Below are positions 8,746-17,388 of a DNA stretch of 64,000 nucleotides, piece after piece (within the stretch, counting starts at the first letter, position 1; every line of letters begins with the position of its first letter). A program made the position numbers and the translations under genes. Source of the DNA: Peribacillus frigoritolerans (GTDB lineage: Bacteria > Bacillota > Bacilli > Bacillales > DSM-1321); the NCBI RefSeq assembly GCF_030676415.1, contig NZ_JAUUTW010000011.1:62001-126000 (forward strand). Reading direction: 5' to 3'. The notes under the pieces were generated by a model. It saw nothing but the letters and a program-made list of their open reading frames with translations, searched no databases and had not been told where the DNA came from.

Positions 8746-9525
8746 TTAATTTCCTGTAAATTCCGGTTTTCTTTTCTCTTTGAATGCTGCAACTCCCTCC
8801 AGATGATCTTCTGTGGAAGCCATCAAGGTTTGCGTGATACGTTCCTGTTCGAGTATTTCATCAAGGGTAGCCGTAAATGAATGGCTAACGAGCTTTTTCA
8901 TCATCCCATATGCTTTTGTCGGACCATTTGCCAGCTTTTCCGCAAGTTTCAATGATTCCTCTTCAAGTTGATTGAGTGGATATATATAATTAATGACACC
9001 TAACTGGTATAAGCGTTCCGCAGAAATGGGCTCGGCTGAAAAGAAGAGCTGCTTTGCAAGGTGAGGCCCTATTAATTTAGGTAAAAAATACGAACCCCCT
9101 CCATCAGAGATCAGGCCTACCTGTGAAAAACTCATGGCATATTGACTATCATCGGAAGCCACGATCAAATCACAAGCGAGTGCCAAATTGAATCCGGCCC
9201 CTGCCGCAAATCCATGGACGGCAGCGATTACGGGAACCTCAGAAGCATCCAGAGCCAATATGCAATCGTTCATTCTGCCAACATGATCATACAATTGACC
9301 TGCAGAGGCCTTCCCCATTGACTTAACGTCACCTCCTGCAGTGAATGACCTTCCCGCCCCTTTGATGATGACTGCCCTTATATGTGGTGTTTGTTTTACA
9401 TCCTTAATCGCTTTCGTTAAGCTTGCAATCATATCCGGACTAAATGCATTCAAGCTTTCAGGACGATTCAAAGTCAGGATCATTACATTATCGATTACTT
9501 CTGTCAATAAGTGTTCTTTTAACAT
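8746..9525 (-). CDS. Enoyl-CoA hydratase/isomerase family protein
   Basis: The 259-residue crotonase-fold protein has the oxyanion-hole and CoA segments in SFTAGGDVKSMG and AAVHGFAAGAGFNLALACDL. The usual hydratase glutamates are not both obvious (ISDGGGSYFLPKLIG), so it could be an isomerase or other crotonase-fold enzyme rather than a strict hydratase. AAAAAGGGGATGGGT precedes the ATG. It is the seventh gene of the operon and is paralogous to 12626-13405. Confidence 0.85.
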   Translation of the reverse strand: MLKEHLLTEVIDNVMILTLNRPESLNAFSPDMIASLTKAIKDVKQTPHIRAVIIKGAGRSFTAGGDVKSMGKASAGQLYDHVGRMNDCILALDASEVPVIAAVHGFAAGAGFNLALACDLIVASDDSQYAMSFSQVGLISDGGGSYFLPKLIGPHLAKQLFFSAEPISAERLYQLGVINYIYPLNQLEEESLKLAEKLANGPTKAYGMMKKLVSHSFTATLDEILEQERITQTLMASTEDHLEGVAAFKEKRKPEFTGN

Positions 9526-9542
9526 TTACCCATCCCCTTTTT

Positions 9543-10322
9543 CTATTTGATCAACCAGCCGCCATCCACCAATAAATCCGTCCCAGTCATATAGGAAGCC
9601 TCCGGGGAAGCAGCAAAGGTAATGACATTACTTATTTCCTCCGCTTTTCCCACTCTTTCCAGTGCCGTATTCCGTTGAATGGACTTTACGAATTTTTCAT
9701 TTTGCAACCCATCCTCCGTTAATGGCGTTTCAATGAATCCAGGTGATACGGAATTGACTCGAATGCCGACTGCAGCAAGTTCCAGTGCCAATGATTTCGT
9801 TAAACTGATGACTCCGGCTTTAGCAGAGCTATAATGCGGGATGTATGCCCCAGCCTGATGCCCTGACAGTGAAGCCACATTCACGATTGCCCGATTGATG
9901 GAGCCTTCATTTCCACTGCTCGCTCCTTCTTCCATCAATTTCCCCAAGTACTTGGAAACTAGAAAGACACTTTTCAAATTGACATGTTGAATCATATCCC
10001 AATCAGCTGCAGATGTATCCAAGAGCTTCGAGGACTTTGATCCACCTGCGTTATTGATTAAAATGTGAAGGTCACGGTATTGTTCCTTCACATAACTGGC
10101 CAGCTCTATTACATCTTCCTCGACGGTAACATCTGCAGGGAAAATGTCGGCCATGGGAATTGTGTGTCTGGCATTGATTTCTGCCGCTGCTTCTTCCAGC
10201 TTTCCTTTCGTACGCCCTACCAACAACACTTTTGCCCCTTCGTCCGACAAGCGCATCGCTGTAGCTTTCCCAATACCAGAACCTGCACCTGTCACCACCG
10301 CAATTGACTGTGAAAACCTCAT
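9543..10322 (-). CDS. SDR family oxidoreductase
   Basis: The classical short-chain dehydrogenase is about 259 residues. It shows the cofactor motif TGAGSGIGKA, the NNAG motif, the catalytic Ser/Tyr/Lys (NVASLSGHQAG, YSSAKAG) and the C-terminal PGFIETPLT. It probably acts on a hydroxyacyl or keto intermediate using NAD(P)H. ATG 10322 lies ten bases after AGGAGG; an in-frame GTG at 10331 is too close to it. It lies within the acyl-CoA operon between comB and an enoyl-CoA hydratase gene. Confidence 0.85.
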   Translation of the reverse strand: MRFSQSIAVVTGAGSGIGKATAMRLSDEGAKVLLVGRTKGKLEEAAAEINARHTIPMADIFPADVTVEEDVIELASYVKEQYRDLHILINNAGGSKSSKLLDTSAADWDMIQHVNLKSVFLVSKYLGKLMEEGASSGNEGSINRAIVNVASLSGHQAGAYIPHYSSAKAGVISLTKSLALELAAVGIRVNSVSPGFIETPLTEDGLQNEKFVKSIQRNTALERVGKAEEISNVITFAASPEASYMTGTDLLVDGGWLIK

Positions 10323-10352
10323 CCCCTTCACTCCTCCTGTCTGGATTTTGAA

Positions 10353-11111
10353 CTACGTTTCCTGCCTTTTCAATTCAGCTTCGATCCTTCCATCCACCAA
10401 CTCTGGAACAAGATCCATCGAACCTTTTTGCGCCGCCAATTCCAAATCGGCGATCAAACTATGTTTGTCAAACAACTGTCCGACATATGATGATTTCAGG
10501 ATATCAAAGGCATTTTCACAATTCGTGTGATAAAGAGCATTTGCAGCCTTTGCTGCATCATTGAGTATGAACGTACCTTGTGATCCAGCAATCAGGCAAT
10601 CTATCAAATGGCCTGCACCGTAAAAGTCTTCCAGACTGAATTCACCTGAGTTTCCCGAACAAACGATGATGATCGTTTCTGTTTTATGATGTTTTTTTAT
10701 TTTTTCCGCAACAGACGGATTATTCAGCAAAGAAGCGATATAAACCTTTTTGGCAGCGGCTGAATTCCTCAACGCAACCGTTCCATTAGTCGTGGACAGT
10801 ATTAATGTTTTGCCGCGTACCAACTTACTCAATAGAGTAGGACTTGGATACATTAAATCATCAACCGGCTTTGCTTTTAGTTCCCCTGCCACTATGGAAT
10901 CCCCATGGTCCAATTCCCGGCTTTTCACCAAGGCATCCACTGGATCCATGACCGGTATCACCTGGCGTGCTCCATCATGAAGTGCTGAAATAATCGTTGT
11001 GGTCGCTAATAACACATCCAGGATGACCGCAACTTTCTCCCCTTCTTGAAGCTTTTCCCCATCTATCTCTTCTTTTTTTAGTAGCAAATGAATGTTTTGT
11101 ATATATTCCAT
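10353..11111 (-). CDS. comB: 2-phosphosulfolactate phosphatase family (ComB)
   Basis: The 252-residue protein matches ComB throughout: AVILDVLLATTTI near the N-terminus, GELKAKPVDD, the conserved LSTTNGTVAL and VCSGNSGEFSLEDFYGAG. ComB hydrolyses (R)-2-phospho-3-sulfolactate to sulfolactate, a step of coenzyme M synthesis in methanogens and of sulfolactate formation in Bacillus spores. It is placed four bases after the phosphotransferase gene inside a fatty-acid-type operon, an unexpected context. Family recognition is firm; the substrate here is inferred. Confidence 0.85.
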   Translation of the reverse strand: MEYIQNIHLLLKKEEIDGEKLQEGEKVAVILDVLLATTTIISALHDGARQVIPVMDPVDALVKSRELDHGDSIVAGELKAKPVDDLMYPSPTLLSKLVRGKTLILSTTNGTVALRNSAAAKKVYIASLLNNPSVAEKIKKHHKTETIIIVCSGNSGEFSLEDFYGAGHLIDCLIAGSQGTFILNDAAKAANALYHTNCENAFDILKSSYVGQLFDKHSLIADLELAAQKGSMDLVPELVDGRIEAELKRQET

Positions 11112-11115
11112 TTTA

Positions 11116-12177
11116 TTAAACTTCCTTCGCAGCTACATTTGCAGCATGAGTGAGTAAGCTTTTAACCATTTTTCCGAGATTGGAAAAACGGGGATCATTA
11201 GTCTGGCCTTTTTTATATCGATAATAGATTTGCTGAAGAATGACAGCTAACTTAAAGTAACCAAAGGTTAAATAAAAATCGATGTTGGAAACATCCCTGC
11301 CACTTCTTGCTGCATACGTCTCGATAAATTCCCTTCGTGTCAGGAAACCAGGTAAAGTCGTGACGGACGCTTGACCCACACCGATTTTGATAAGTTCCGG
11401 GTCACCGCTTTCCATCCAGTAGCTTAAAGCCACTCCTAGATCGGCTAACGGATCACCAACGGTGGACATTTCCCAATCAAATAAACCAACCATCTCTGTA
11501 AGATCCTGGCTAAACATGGCATTATTGATCTTATAGTCATAATGGATAATAGAAGTCTGGCTATGTTTCGGGATATTCTGTTGAAAATAATCGATAAGCG
11601 GTCGAATTTCCTTGATTTCATCAGTTTTTGCTCTCTCATAACGGGAAATCCATCCGCGTACTTGTCTTTCAATGAACCCTTCAGGTTTGGATATTTCCAC
11701 CAATCCAGTTTTCTCATGGGGAATCGAGTGAAGATCAGCAAGCCGATTCACCATGACATGAGAAAGCTGTCGGCACTTTTCCACAGTAGGCTCGATTCCT
11801 TTGGGAAATTCGGTATCTATTACAATTCCATGTTTCCTTTCCATTAGGAAAAATGGGGCCCCCACAATCGATTCATCATCCGAGAACAGAATAGGCTCGG
11901 GAGCTGCTTGGAAATATGGGTTGATCGAGGAAAGGATATGATGTTCACGCTTCATATCATGTGCCTTTGGAGCAACAGGACCAAGCGGTGGCCTTCTGAG
12001 AACAGCCTCCCACTCACCCATTTTCAGCTGATAGGTCAAATTGGAATAGCCCGTTGAAAATTGTTGCAATTCTAACGGTTCATTTGGAAGGTCCAATATA
12101 TTTTTTCTTAGGAAACCTTCTAATGCACCAATATTCAGTTCCTCGCCGGGCCGAACAGGAATCGTATCGTCAACCAT
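11116..12177 (-). CDS. Phosphotransferase family protein (APH/ACAD10-type)
   Basis: The 353-residue kinase-like protein has catalytic-loop IIHYDYKINNAMF in place of the usual HGDYRLDN, and the metal-binding LFDWEMSTVGDPLADLG. This subfamily is repeatedly found beside ACAD10/11-type acyl-CoA dehydrogenases, where the kinase phosphorylates 4-hydroxyacyl-CoA for beta-oxidation. The ACAD gene at 17385-18614 is in the neighbouring, apparently co-regulated operon, so 4-hydroxy acid degradation is a reasonable inference. ATG follows GGAGGA. Confidence 0.85.
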   Translation of the reverse strand: MVDDTIPVRPGEELNIGALEGFLRKNILDLPNEPLELQQFSTGYSNLTYQLKMGEWEAVLRRPPLGPVAPKAHDMKREHHILSSINPYFQAAPEPILFSDDESIVGAPFFLMERKHGIVIDTEFPKGIEPTVEKCRQLSHVMVNRLADLHSIPHEKTGLVEISKPEGFIERQVRGWISRYERAKTDEIKEIRPLIDYFQQNIPKHSQTSIIHYDYKINNAMFSQDLTEMVGLFDWEMSTVGDPLADLGVALSYWMESGDPELIKIGVGQASVTTLPGFLTRREFIETYAARSGRDVSNIDFYLTFGYFKLAVILQQIYYRYKKGQTNDPRFSNLGKMVKSLLTHAANVAAKEV

Positions 12178-12207
12178 TTTCCTCCACTCCTTTAGACTTT
12201 TGTCATT

Positions 12208-12609
12208 CTAATTATGAACAAGATGTGAAATGAGTTTTTCTTTAATCATTTCAGGAATAGGTTCACTTTGTTGTTTCATAAAATTAAAACAGACTAAAAC
12301 TGCACTTCCCTTAGCGATGATTTCACCAGTTTGTGAACAGAGGATATCATGGACCATTTCATAACTTTTCGTACCTACCTTTTTTATTGATGAACGAATG
12401 GTCAAGAGTTGATTGAAATATCCCTGAGCAATAAAGTCACATTTAGTGGAGGCTAACAAAAAATTCCATGACTCGACATTCGTCGCTAGGCCCAAAGCTT
12501 CAAAAAATTTCATGCGTGCTTCTTCGAGGTATATGAAATAGCTTGTGTTATTGATGTGCCCCAAAGCATCCGTTTCGGAAAAACGGACGTCGACTTCAAA
12601 TTCATGCAT
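12208..12609 (-). CDS. Acyl-CoA thioesterase, 4HBT/YbgC-like
   Basis: The 133-residue single hotdog domain has the signature RFSETDALGHINNTSYFIYLEEAR, seen here as ETDALGHINN and YLEEARMKF. In the family the Asp of the first motif is catalytic. ATG 12609 follows AAGGAGGGG; the frame extends further upstream into the preceding gene and is not used. Its likely role is hydrolysis of short or aromatic acyl-CoA to release CoA within the operon. Confidence 0.87.
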   Translation of the reverse strand: MHEFEVDVRFSETDALGHINNTSYFIYLEEARMKFFEALGLATNVESWNFLLASTKCDFIAQGYFNQLLTIRSSIKKVGTKSYEMVHDILCSQTGEIIAKGSAVLVCFNFMKQQSEPIPEMIKEKLISHLVHN

Positions 12610-12625
12610 AAGACCCCTCCTTGAA

Positions 12626-13405
12626 TTAACGATGTACAAAAGCAGGTTTACGTTTATCCAAGAAAGCGGAAACCCCTTCTTTAACATCTTCAGTTTGGAA
12701 GATTTCTTCAAAAAGATTCGTTTCAATCTCTAGACCTTGCTCAAGCGTTGCCTCACTTCCTTCATTAATCGCCTTCTTGATTCTCGAAAGTGCTTGAAGT
12801 GAGTGCCTTGTCATTCGTGAGGCCAAAATTTTCGCTTCCGATAAGCCGCAGCCTTGCTCGACGACTTTATTGACAAGCCCAATCTTTTCCGCTTCTATGG
12901 CACCAAGCGGATCACCGGTAAATATAATCTCTTTTGCCTTTGCGTTTCCTACAAGTCTGGACAAACGCTGTGTACCGCCAGCTCCAGGAAATAAGCCTAA
13001 CTTCACTTCCGGCAGACCAATTTGAACCTGTGTTTCAGCCACTCGCAAATCGCAGGCAAGAGCCAGTTCGCATCCGCCGCCCAAAGTCAGGCCGTTTAAA
13101 ACAGCTATCGTAGGTTTAGGAAACTGGTCGATTTTGGTTAGGACGGCATGACCTTCCTTTACCACTTCTTTCATATTCGGGTTCCCCATCATGCTAGGAA
13201 ATTCTTTTATATCAGCACCAGCCGCAAATGCGATATTGCCTGCACCTGTTATGAGTACCGCAACAGTCTCAGTATCTTTTGTAAAATCATCGAATGTTTC
13301 TCCCAATTCCCTGAATACTTGTTTACTGATTACGTTTAATGGAGGATTATCGATGGTGATGACCGCAAGCTTATTTTCCTTAACCACACTAATTAATTTT
13401 GTCAT
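12626..13405 (-). CDS. Enoyl-CoA hydratase
   Basis: The 259-residue crotonase has both catalytic-site segments in recognisable form: AFAAGADIKEFPSM, LNGLTLGGGCELALACDLR with the first Glu, and EVKLGLFPGAGGTQRL with the second Glu. It hydrates trans-2-enoyl-CoA to 3-hydroxyacyl-CoA, the substrate of the upstream-encoded dehydrogenase. It overlaps that gene by four bases (ATGA), a sign of translational coupling. Confidence 0.92.
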   Translation of the reverse strand: MTKLISVVKENKLAVITIDNPPLNVISKQVFRELGETFDDFTKDTETVAVLITGAGNIAFAAGADIKEFPSMMGNPNMKEVVKEGHAVLTKIDQFPKPTIAVLNGLTLGGGCELALACDLRVAETQVQIGLPEVKLGLFPGAGGTQRLSRLVGNAKAKEIIFTGDPLGAIEAEKIGLVNKVVEQGCGLSEAKILASRMTRHSLQALSRIKKAINEGSEATLEQGLEIETNLFEEIFQTEDVKEGVSAFLDKRKPAFVHR

Positions 13406-14289
13406 CGATTCTTCACTCCTTGATTTGGATATTCATACCAGCCTTTTCCTGTTTTCCTTCCTAAATGTCCTTTATTCACCTTTTCTTCTATACAAGCATT
13501 TGGCTTGTCTTCTGGATTTCCAGTTTCATTGTATCGTTGCTGCATGACAAAATATCCTACATCAATACCTGATAGATCCATCAGTTCAAAAGGGCCGATG
13601 GGATGGCCTAAAGCCTTCCTGCAAATTAAATCGATATCCTTATAGTCCACAATTCCTTCTTCATACAAATATAAAGCCTCACGCTGCAACGCTCCCAAAA
13701 TTCGATTGGCTACGAATCCCGATATCTCTTTTCTCAGCAAAACTCCTGTCCTATTCATTTTCTCTGTAACTTCCATCGTACGCTTGGCTGTTTCCTCGGA
13801 TGTGCGATCACTCATGACAACTTCAACGCAATCCATTATTAGAGGCGGAAAAAAGAAATGCATATTAATGAACTTATCCGGACGATTCGTCACACTCGCA
13901 AGCAGGCTATTGACGATCGTTGAACTATTCGTTGCAAAAATGGTTTCTGCTGGGGCCAATTCTTCAAGTTTAGCGAAGACTTCCTGTTTCACATCAAGCT
14001 TTTCAACAACCGCTTCAATGATCAAATCAGCTCCACTAGCCGCTTTCTCAAGATCGGTAGTATATTGAAGACGACTAAAAGCAGCCAATTTACGATCTTC
14101 AGACAATTTTCCTTTTTGAACCCATTTAGTCAAAATGACATCCAGTTTTTCTTTGGCTGTATTCAACGCTTTTTCCTGAACATCCTGAAGGATCGTTTCG
14201 TAACCTCCAAGTGTAGCAAGCATCGCAATTTGATGCCCCATCTGCCCAGCCCCAATTACGGTTATCGATTGAATTTGCTTGTTGGCCAT
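13402..14289 (-). CDS. 3-hydroxyacyl-CoA dehydrogenase
   Basis: The 295-residue two-domain enzyme has an NAD-binding GAGQMGHQIAMLATLGG near the N-terminus, catalytic His in MHFFFPPLIMDCVEVV, the NSS segment at ATNSSTIVNS, and a C-terminal dimerisation domain with GHPIGPFELMDLSGIDVG. It oxidises 3-hydroxyacyl-CoA to 3-ketoacyl-CoA, as 3-hydroxybutyryl-CoA dehydrogenases (PaaH/Hbd) do. It is the first gene of the second acyl-CoA operon; an operator lies about 20 bases upstream of its start. Confidence 0.92.
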   Translation of the reverse strand: MANKQIQSITVIGAGQMGHQIAMLATLGGYETILQDVQEKALNTAKEKLDVILTKWVQKGKLSEDRKLAAFSRLQYTTDLEKAASGADLIIEAVVEKLDVKQEVFAKLEELAPAETIFATNSSTIVNSLLASVTNRPDKFINMHFFFPPLIMDCVEVVMSDRTSEETAKRTMEVTEKMNRTGVLLRKEISGFVANRILGALQREALYLYEEGIVDYKDIDLICRKALGHPIGPFELMDLSGIDVGYFVMQQRYNETGNPEDKPNACIEEKVNKGHLGRKTGKGWYEYPNQGVKNR

Positions 14290-14307
14290 GCCTTCTATCT
14301 CCCTTCA

Positions 14308-14321
14308 ACTAACTGGTTAGT
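14308..14321. promoter_or_regulatory. TetR-type operator in front of the hydroxyacyl-CoA dehydrogenase operon
   Basis: ACTAAC-TG-GTTAGT is a perfect six-base inverted repeat with a two-base centre. It overlaps a plausible -10 for the downstream operon and nearly repeats the site at 18638. Confidence 0.75.
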
Positions 14322-14332
14322 ATGTAACCTGG

Positions 14333-14896
14333 TCACGCTTCAATTCCCTGCAGAATCATCCCCATAAAAATGGCTGCAACTTCCTGTTCGGTTTTTTCAC
14401 CTTCCGGGTCGAACCAATGATAGCTCCAATTCGCAACGCCCAAAATAGCAAAAGAGATGATGGATGCATCGAGATTGGAACGTAGTTCTCCGCTCTCGAT
14501 GCCACTAATCAGCACTTGCACGATTTTATTACGGAACTCATCCCGCTTAGGAAGGATTTGTGCAAGTTTTTCGTCACTTAGATTTTTCATTTCACGGAAA
14601 AAGACCGTTGCGCTGGATTTTTTGGTTTTGATGCTTTTTAAAAGCATCAATACCATATCGAAAAGCTTATCCTTACAGCTTTTCCCAGGTTCCAACATGA
14701 TTATTTCCTGCTCACTAAGCAACTCGTCTATATAAGCTAGATGAATATCCATAAGCAACTGCTCTTTGCTCGTAAAGTAATAATAAAACGTTCCCTTCGT
14801 CACCCCGACGGATTCGACGATATCAGAAATCGACGTTTCACTAAAGCCCTTCTTTTCAAATAAGCGTATGCTATGTTCTGTCATTTTTTCTTTCAT
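14333..14896 (-). CDS. TetR/AcrR family repressor of acyl-CoA catabolism
   Basis: The 187-residue protein has an N-terminal helix-turn-helix typical of the family (KKGFSETSISDIVESVGVTKGTFYYYF) seen as ETSISDIVES and GVTKGTFYYYF, followed by a helical ligand domain. It is the last gene behind the acyl-CoA ligase (70-base gap) and directly upstream of the hydroxyacyl-CoA dehydrogenase operon. Matching palindromes occur before both operons, so it probably represses both and is relieved by an acyl-CoA, as in FadR (YsiA) of B. subtilis. The ligand is inferred. Confidence 0.88.
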   Translation of the reverse strand: MKEKMTEHSIRLFEKKGFSETSISDIVESVGVTKGTFYYYFTSKEQLLMDIHLAYIDELLSEQEIIMLEPGKSCKDKLFDMVLMLLKSIKTKKSSATVFFREMKNLSDEKLAQILPKRDEFRNKIVQVLISGIESGELRSNLDASIISFAILGVANWSYHWFDPEGEKTEQEVAAIFMGMILQGIEA

Positions 14897-14966
14897 GTAT
14901 GCATCCTCGCAATCTGTTAAAATTTCAGCTGAATTGATATCATACGCTTTCGTACTCTAAGCCCTC

Positions 14967-16580
14967 TTATTTCCTGGAAAGTTCTTCTCTTAAAGCTCGC
15001 CTTAAAATCTTTCCGACATTTGTTTTCGGTAACTCTTCACGAAATTCAACGAAATGCGGAACTTTATAGGCCGATAGGTTTTCACGGCAGTAATCGATAA
15101 TCTCCCGTTCATTTACCGTTTTATTATTTTTAAGTACAAGCACCGCTTTTACCGACTCCCCTCGGTAAGCATCTGGAACTCCGATGACAACCGCTTCCTG
15201 GACAGCAGGATGTTCATAGAGAACTTCCTCCACATCTCGCGGATATATATTATAACCACTTGCGATGATCAAATCTTTTTTCCTGTCGACAATATAGAGA
15301 TACCCGTCTTCATCAACTTTGGCGATATCACCTGTATAAAGCCAACCATCCCTAAGGGTCACAGCCGTTTCCTCCGGCATATTCCAGTAACCTTTCATCA
15401 CTTGGGGTCCTTTGACGACCAATTCCCCCATTTCGCCAGGGGCCACTTCTTTTGTCCCATCTCCCAGGTCCATCACTTTATATTCAGTCGAAGGGATACC
15501 AATCCCGACGCTCCCAGGCTTCCTTTTTGCAAATGCCGGATTACAATGCGTTGTTGGCGAAGCTTCCGTAAGACCATAGCCTTCCAATATCTTCGCACCT
15601 GATTTTCGTTCGAACTCACGTAGCAGTTCCACGGGCATCGGTGCACTTCCGCTGTTACAGACCTGAATTGAGCCCATTCCATATTCTTCTGCCTTTGGAT
15701 GATTCGTCAACGCTACATACATGGTCGGTACACCAGGAAAAGTGGTCGGCTGTTCACGCTTAATCGTTTCCAGCACTTCTTCTATTTCAAATCGTGGCAG
15801 CATGATGGCGTCACCCGCGATATACACGGATAAATTCATTGCGGACGTCATTCCAAAAACATGAAAAAGCGGGATGACCGACAGCGTTCTTTCAGAGCCC
15901 ATTTTTAATTCATGCTTGAAGAATTCATACGATTGAACGACATTGGCCAGAATATTGCTGTGAGTCAGCATCGCCCCTTTTGAACGGCCAGTCGTTCCTC
16001 CTGTATACTGAAGAACGGCGATATCATTTTCCGGATCGATTGATACGGGATTAATTTTGCCGTCTCCTGTCTTCATGAATTGGTCAAAAGAAACATCAGG
16101 CTGGAAATCTGCATCCGAAGACTGAAGGCTTACGGCGATAATATTTTTCAGATTTGCATGTTGCTGCACACTTTTCACTTTCGGGTATAATCCATCCAAT
16201 ACAACGATCGTCTCTGCACCGGAGTCCTGTAAAGTATGCTGAAGCTCCCTTTCAACCAGCATTGGGTTAATTTGGGTGATAATGGCTCCTGTTGTCAACG
16301 ATCCATAATAAGCTATGACGTATTGCGGACAGTTAGGTAGCATGATGGCGACACGATCGCCTTTTTGAACACCTTTTTTTTGCAGAGCTGAAGCAAAGGC
16401 TTGCGACGCATGAAAAAGTTCCTGATAAGATATCTTTCGGTCATAAAAAGTAATAGCTGTATTGTTTGGATAGGACTGACATGCATTTTGAAGGATTCTT
16501 TGCATCGGAAACTCAGGGACTTTTATTTCCTTTGAAATTGAATCAGGATAAACGGAAAGCCACTTTTTATCATTCATCAT
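14967..16580 (-). CDS. Long-chain acyl-CoA synthetase (AMP-forming)
   Basis: The ANL-superfamily ligase is about 537 residues, with P-loop YTGGTTGRSKGA, GYGLTEASP, the ATP motif GWLYTGDIAKVDEDGYLYIVD in the hinge region (seen as YTGDIA), DRKKDLIIASGYNIYPRDVE and the C-terminal catalytic Lys in PKTNVGKILRR. It activates fatty or aryl acids to acyl-CoA. ATG 16580 follows GGAGGG with six-base spacing; six extra upstream codons are unlikely. It is the third gene of the operon. Confidence 0.92.
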   Translation of the reverse strand: MMNDKKWLSVYPDSISKEIKVPEFPMQRILQNACQSYPNNTAITFYDRKISYQELFHASQAFASALQKKGVQKGDRVAIMLPNCPQYVIAYYGSLTTGAIITQINPMLVERELQHTLQDSGAETIVVLDGLYPKVKSVQQHANLKNIIAVSLQSSDADFQPDVSFDQFMKTGDGKINPVSIDPENDIAVLQYTGGTTGRSKGAMLTHSNILANVVQSYEFFKHELKMGSERTLSVIPLFHVFGMTSAMNLSVYIAGDAIMLPRFEIEEVLETIKREQPTTFPGVPTMYVALTNHPKAEEYGMGSIQVCNSGSAPMPVELLREFERKSGAKILEGYGLTEASPTTHCNPAFAKRKPGSVGIGIPSTEYKVMDLGDGTKEVAPGEMGELVVKGPQVMKGYWNMPEETAVTLRDGWLYTGDIAKVDEDGYLYIVDRKKDLIIASGYNIYPRDVEEVLYEHPAVQEAVVIGVPDAYRGESVKAVLVLKNNKTVNEREIIDYCRENLSAYKVPHFVEFREELPKTNVGKILRRALREELSRK

Positions 16581-16614
16581 TTCATACCCTCCAGCCATTT
16601 TTACTTACCTTTCA

Positions 16615-17388
16615 TTACTTTGCATGTGAACCCCCATCGACAATCAAAATATTTCCAGTCACAAAATCAGATGCCTTTGAGGCCAGGAAAACCGCTGCCC
16701 CTTTCAAATCATCATCACTCCCTAATCTTTTTAGCGGCGTGGAATCCAAGATAGGATTCTTTCCTTGCTCAAGAACCCCTTTCGTCATTTTTGTCGGAAA
16801 GAAACCGGGTGCGATTGCATTAACATTGATATTATGCTGACCCCATTTAACAGCTAAATCCTTCGTTAAAGTAATGACCGCCCCTTTACTCGTATTATAT
16901 CCGACCGCATCGAGCACCCTCGGGTCGGTCCCCCCTAATCCGGCAACGGAAGCGATGTTTATGATTTTCCCATGTCCCTGCTCAATCATGACCCTGCCTG
17001 TTGTCTGGCTCATGATAAAGGTTCCGGTTACATTGACATTCATCACCTTCTGCCACGCTTCAAGGGGCATGTCGACGGCTGGTGCCCCCCAGGATGCCCC
17101 GCTATTGTTGACTAAAATGTCGATGGCACCAAATTCACGGTAAGTTTCGTTAACGACTTCCTGTACATCTGACGGATTGGTTATATCACATTTGAAGGAA
17201 AGCGCCTTGACACCAAGCTTTTCGATTTGCGAAGCAACTTCGTCACATGCCTCCTTCTTCCTTGAACAAAGAACGATATTTGCTCCAGCTTCGGCAAAGC
17301 CGGTCGCTATTTGTTCTCCCAATCCTCTCCCTCCACCGGTTATGATCGCCGTCTTTCCAGTTAGATCGAATAAGTCGGTAACTTTCAT
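16615..17388 (-). CDS. SDR family oxidoreductase
   Basis: The 257-residue classical SDR has the cofactor motif [16 protein letters not shown] in place of NNAG, catalytic Ser/Tyr/Lys ([17 protein letters not shown]) and PGFFPTKMT near the C-terminus. It overlaps the upstream acyl-CoA dehydrogenase by four bases (ATGA). Such SDRs next to ACAD10/11-type genes are often annotated as 3-hydroxyacyl or gluconate-type dehydrogenases; the substrate is unknown. Confidence 0.87.
   Translation of the reverse strand: MKVTDLFDLTGKTAIITGGGRGLGEQIATGFAEAGANIVLCSRKKEACDEVASQIEKLGVKALSFKCDITNPSDVQEVVNETYREFGAIDILVNNSGASWGAPAVDMPLEAWQKVMNVNVTGTFIMSQTTGRVMIEQGHGKIINIASVAGLGGTDPRVLDAVGYNTSKGAVITLTKDLAVKWGQHNINVNAIAPGFFPTKMTKGVLEQGKNPILDSTPLKRLGSDDDLKGAAVFLASKASDFVTGNILIVDGGSHAK

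Noticed and set aside
12610-12726. Longer start for the thioesterase
   Set aside because: The extension lies within the upstream enoyl-CoA hydratase gene, while AAGGAGGGG marks ATG 12609.
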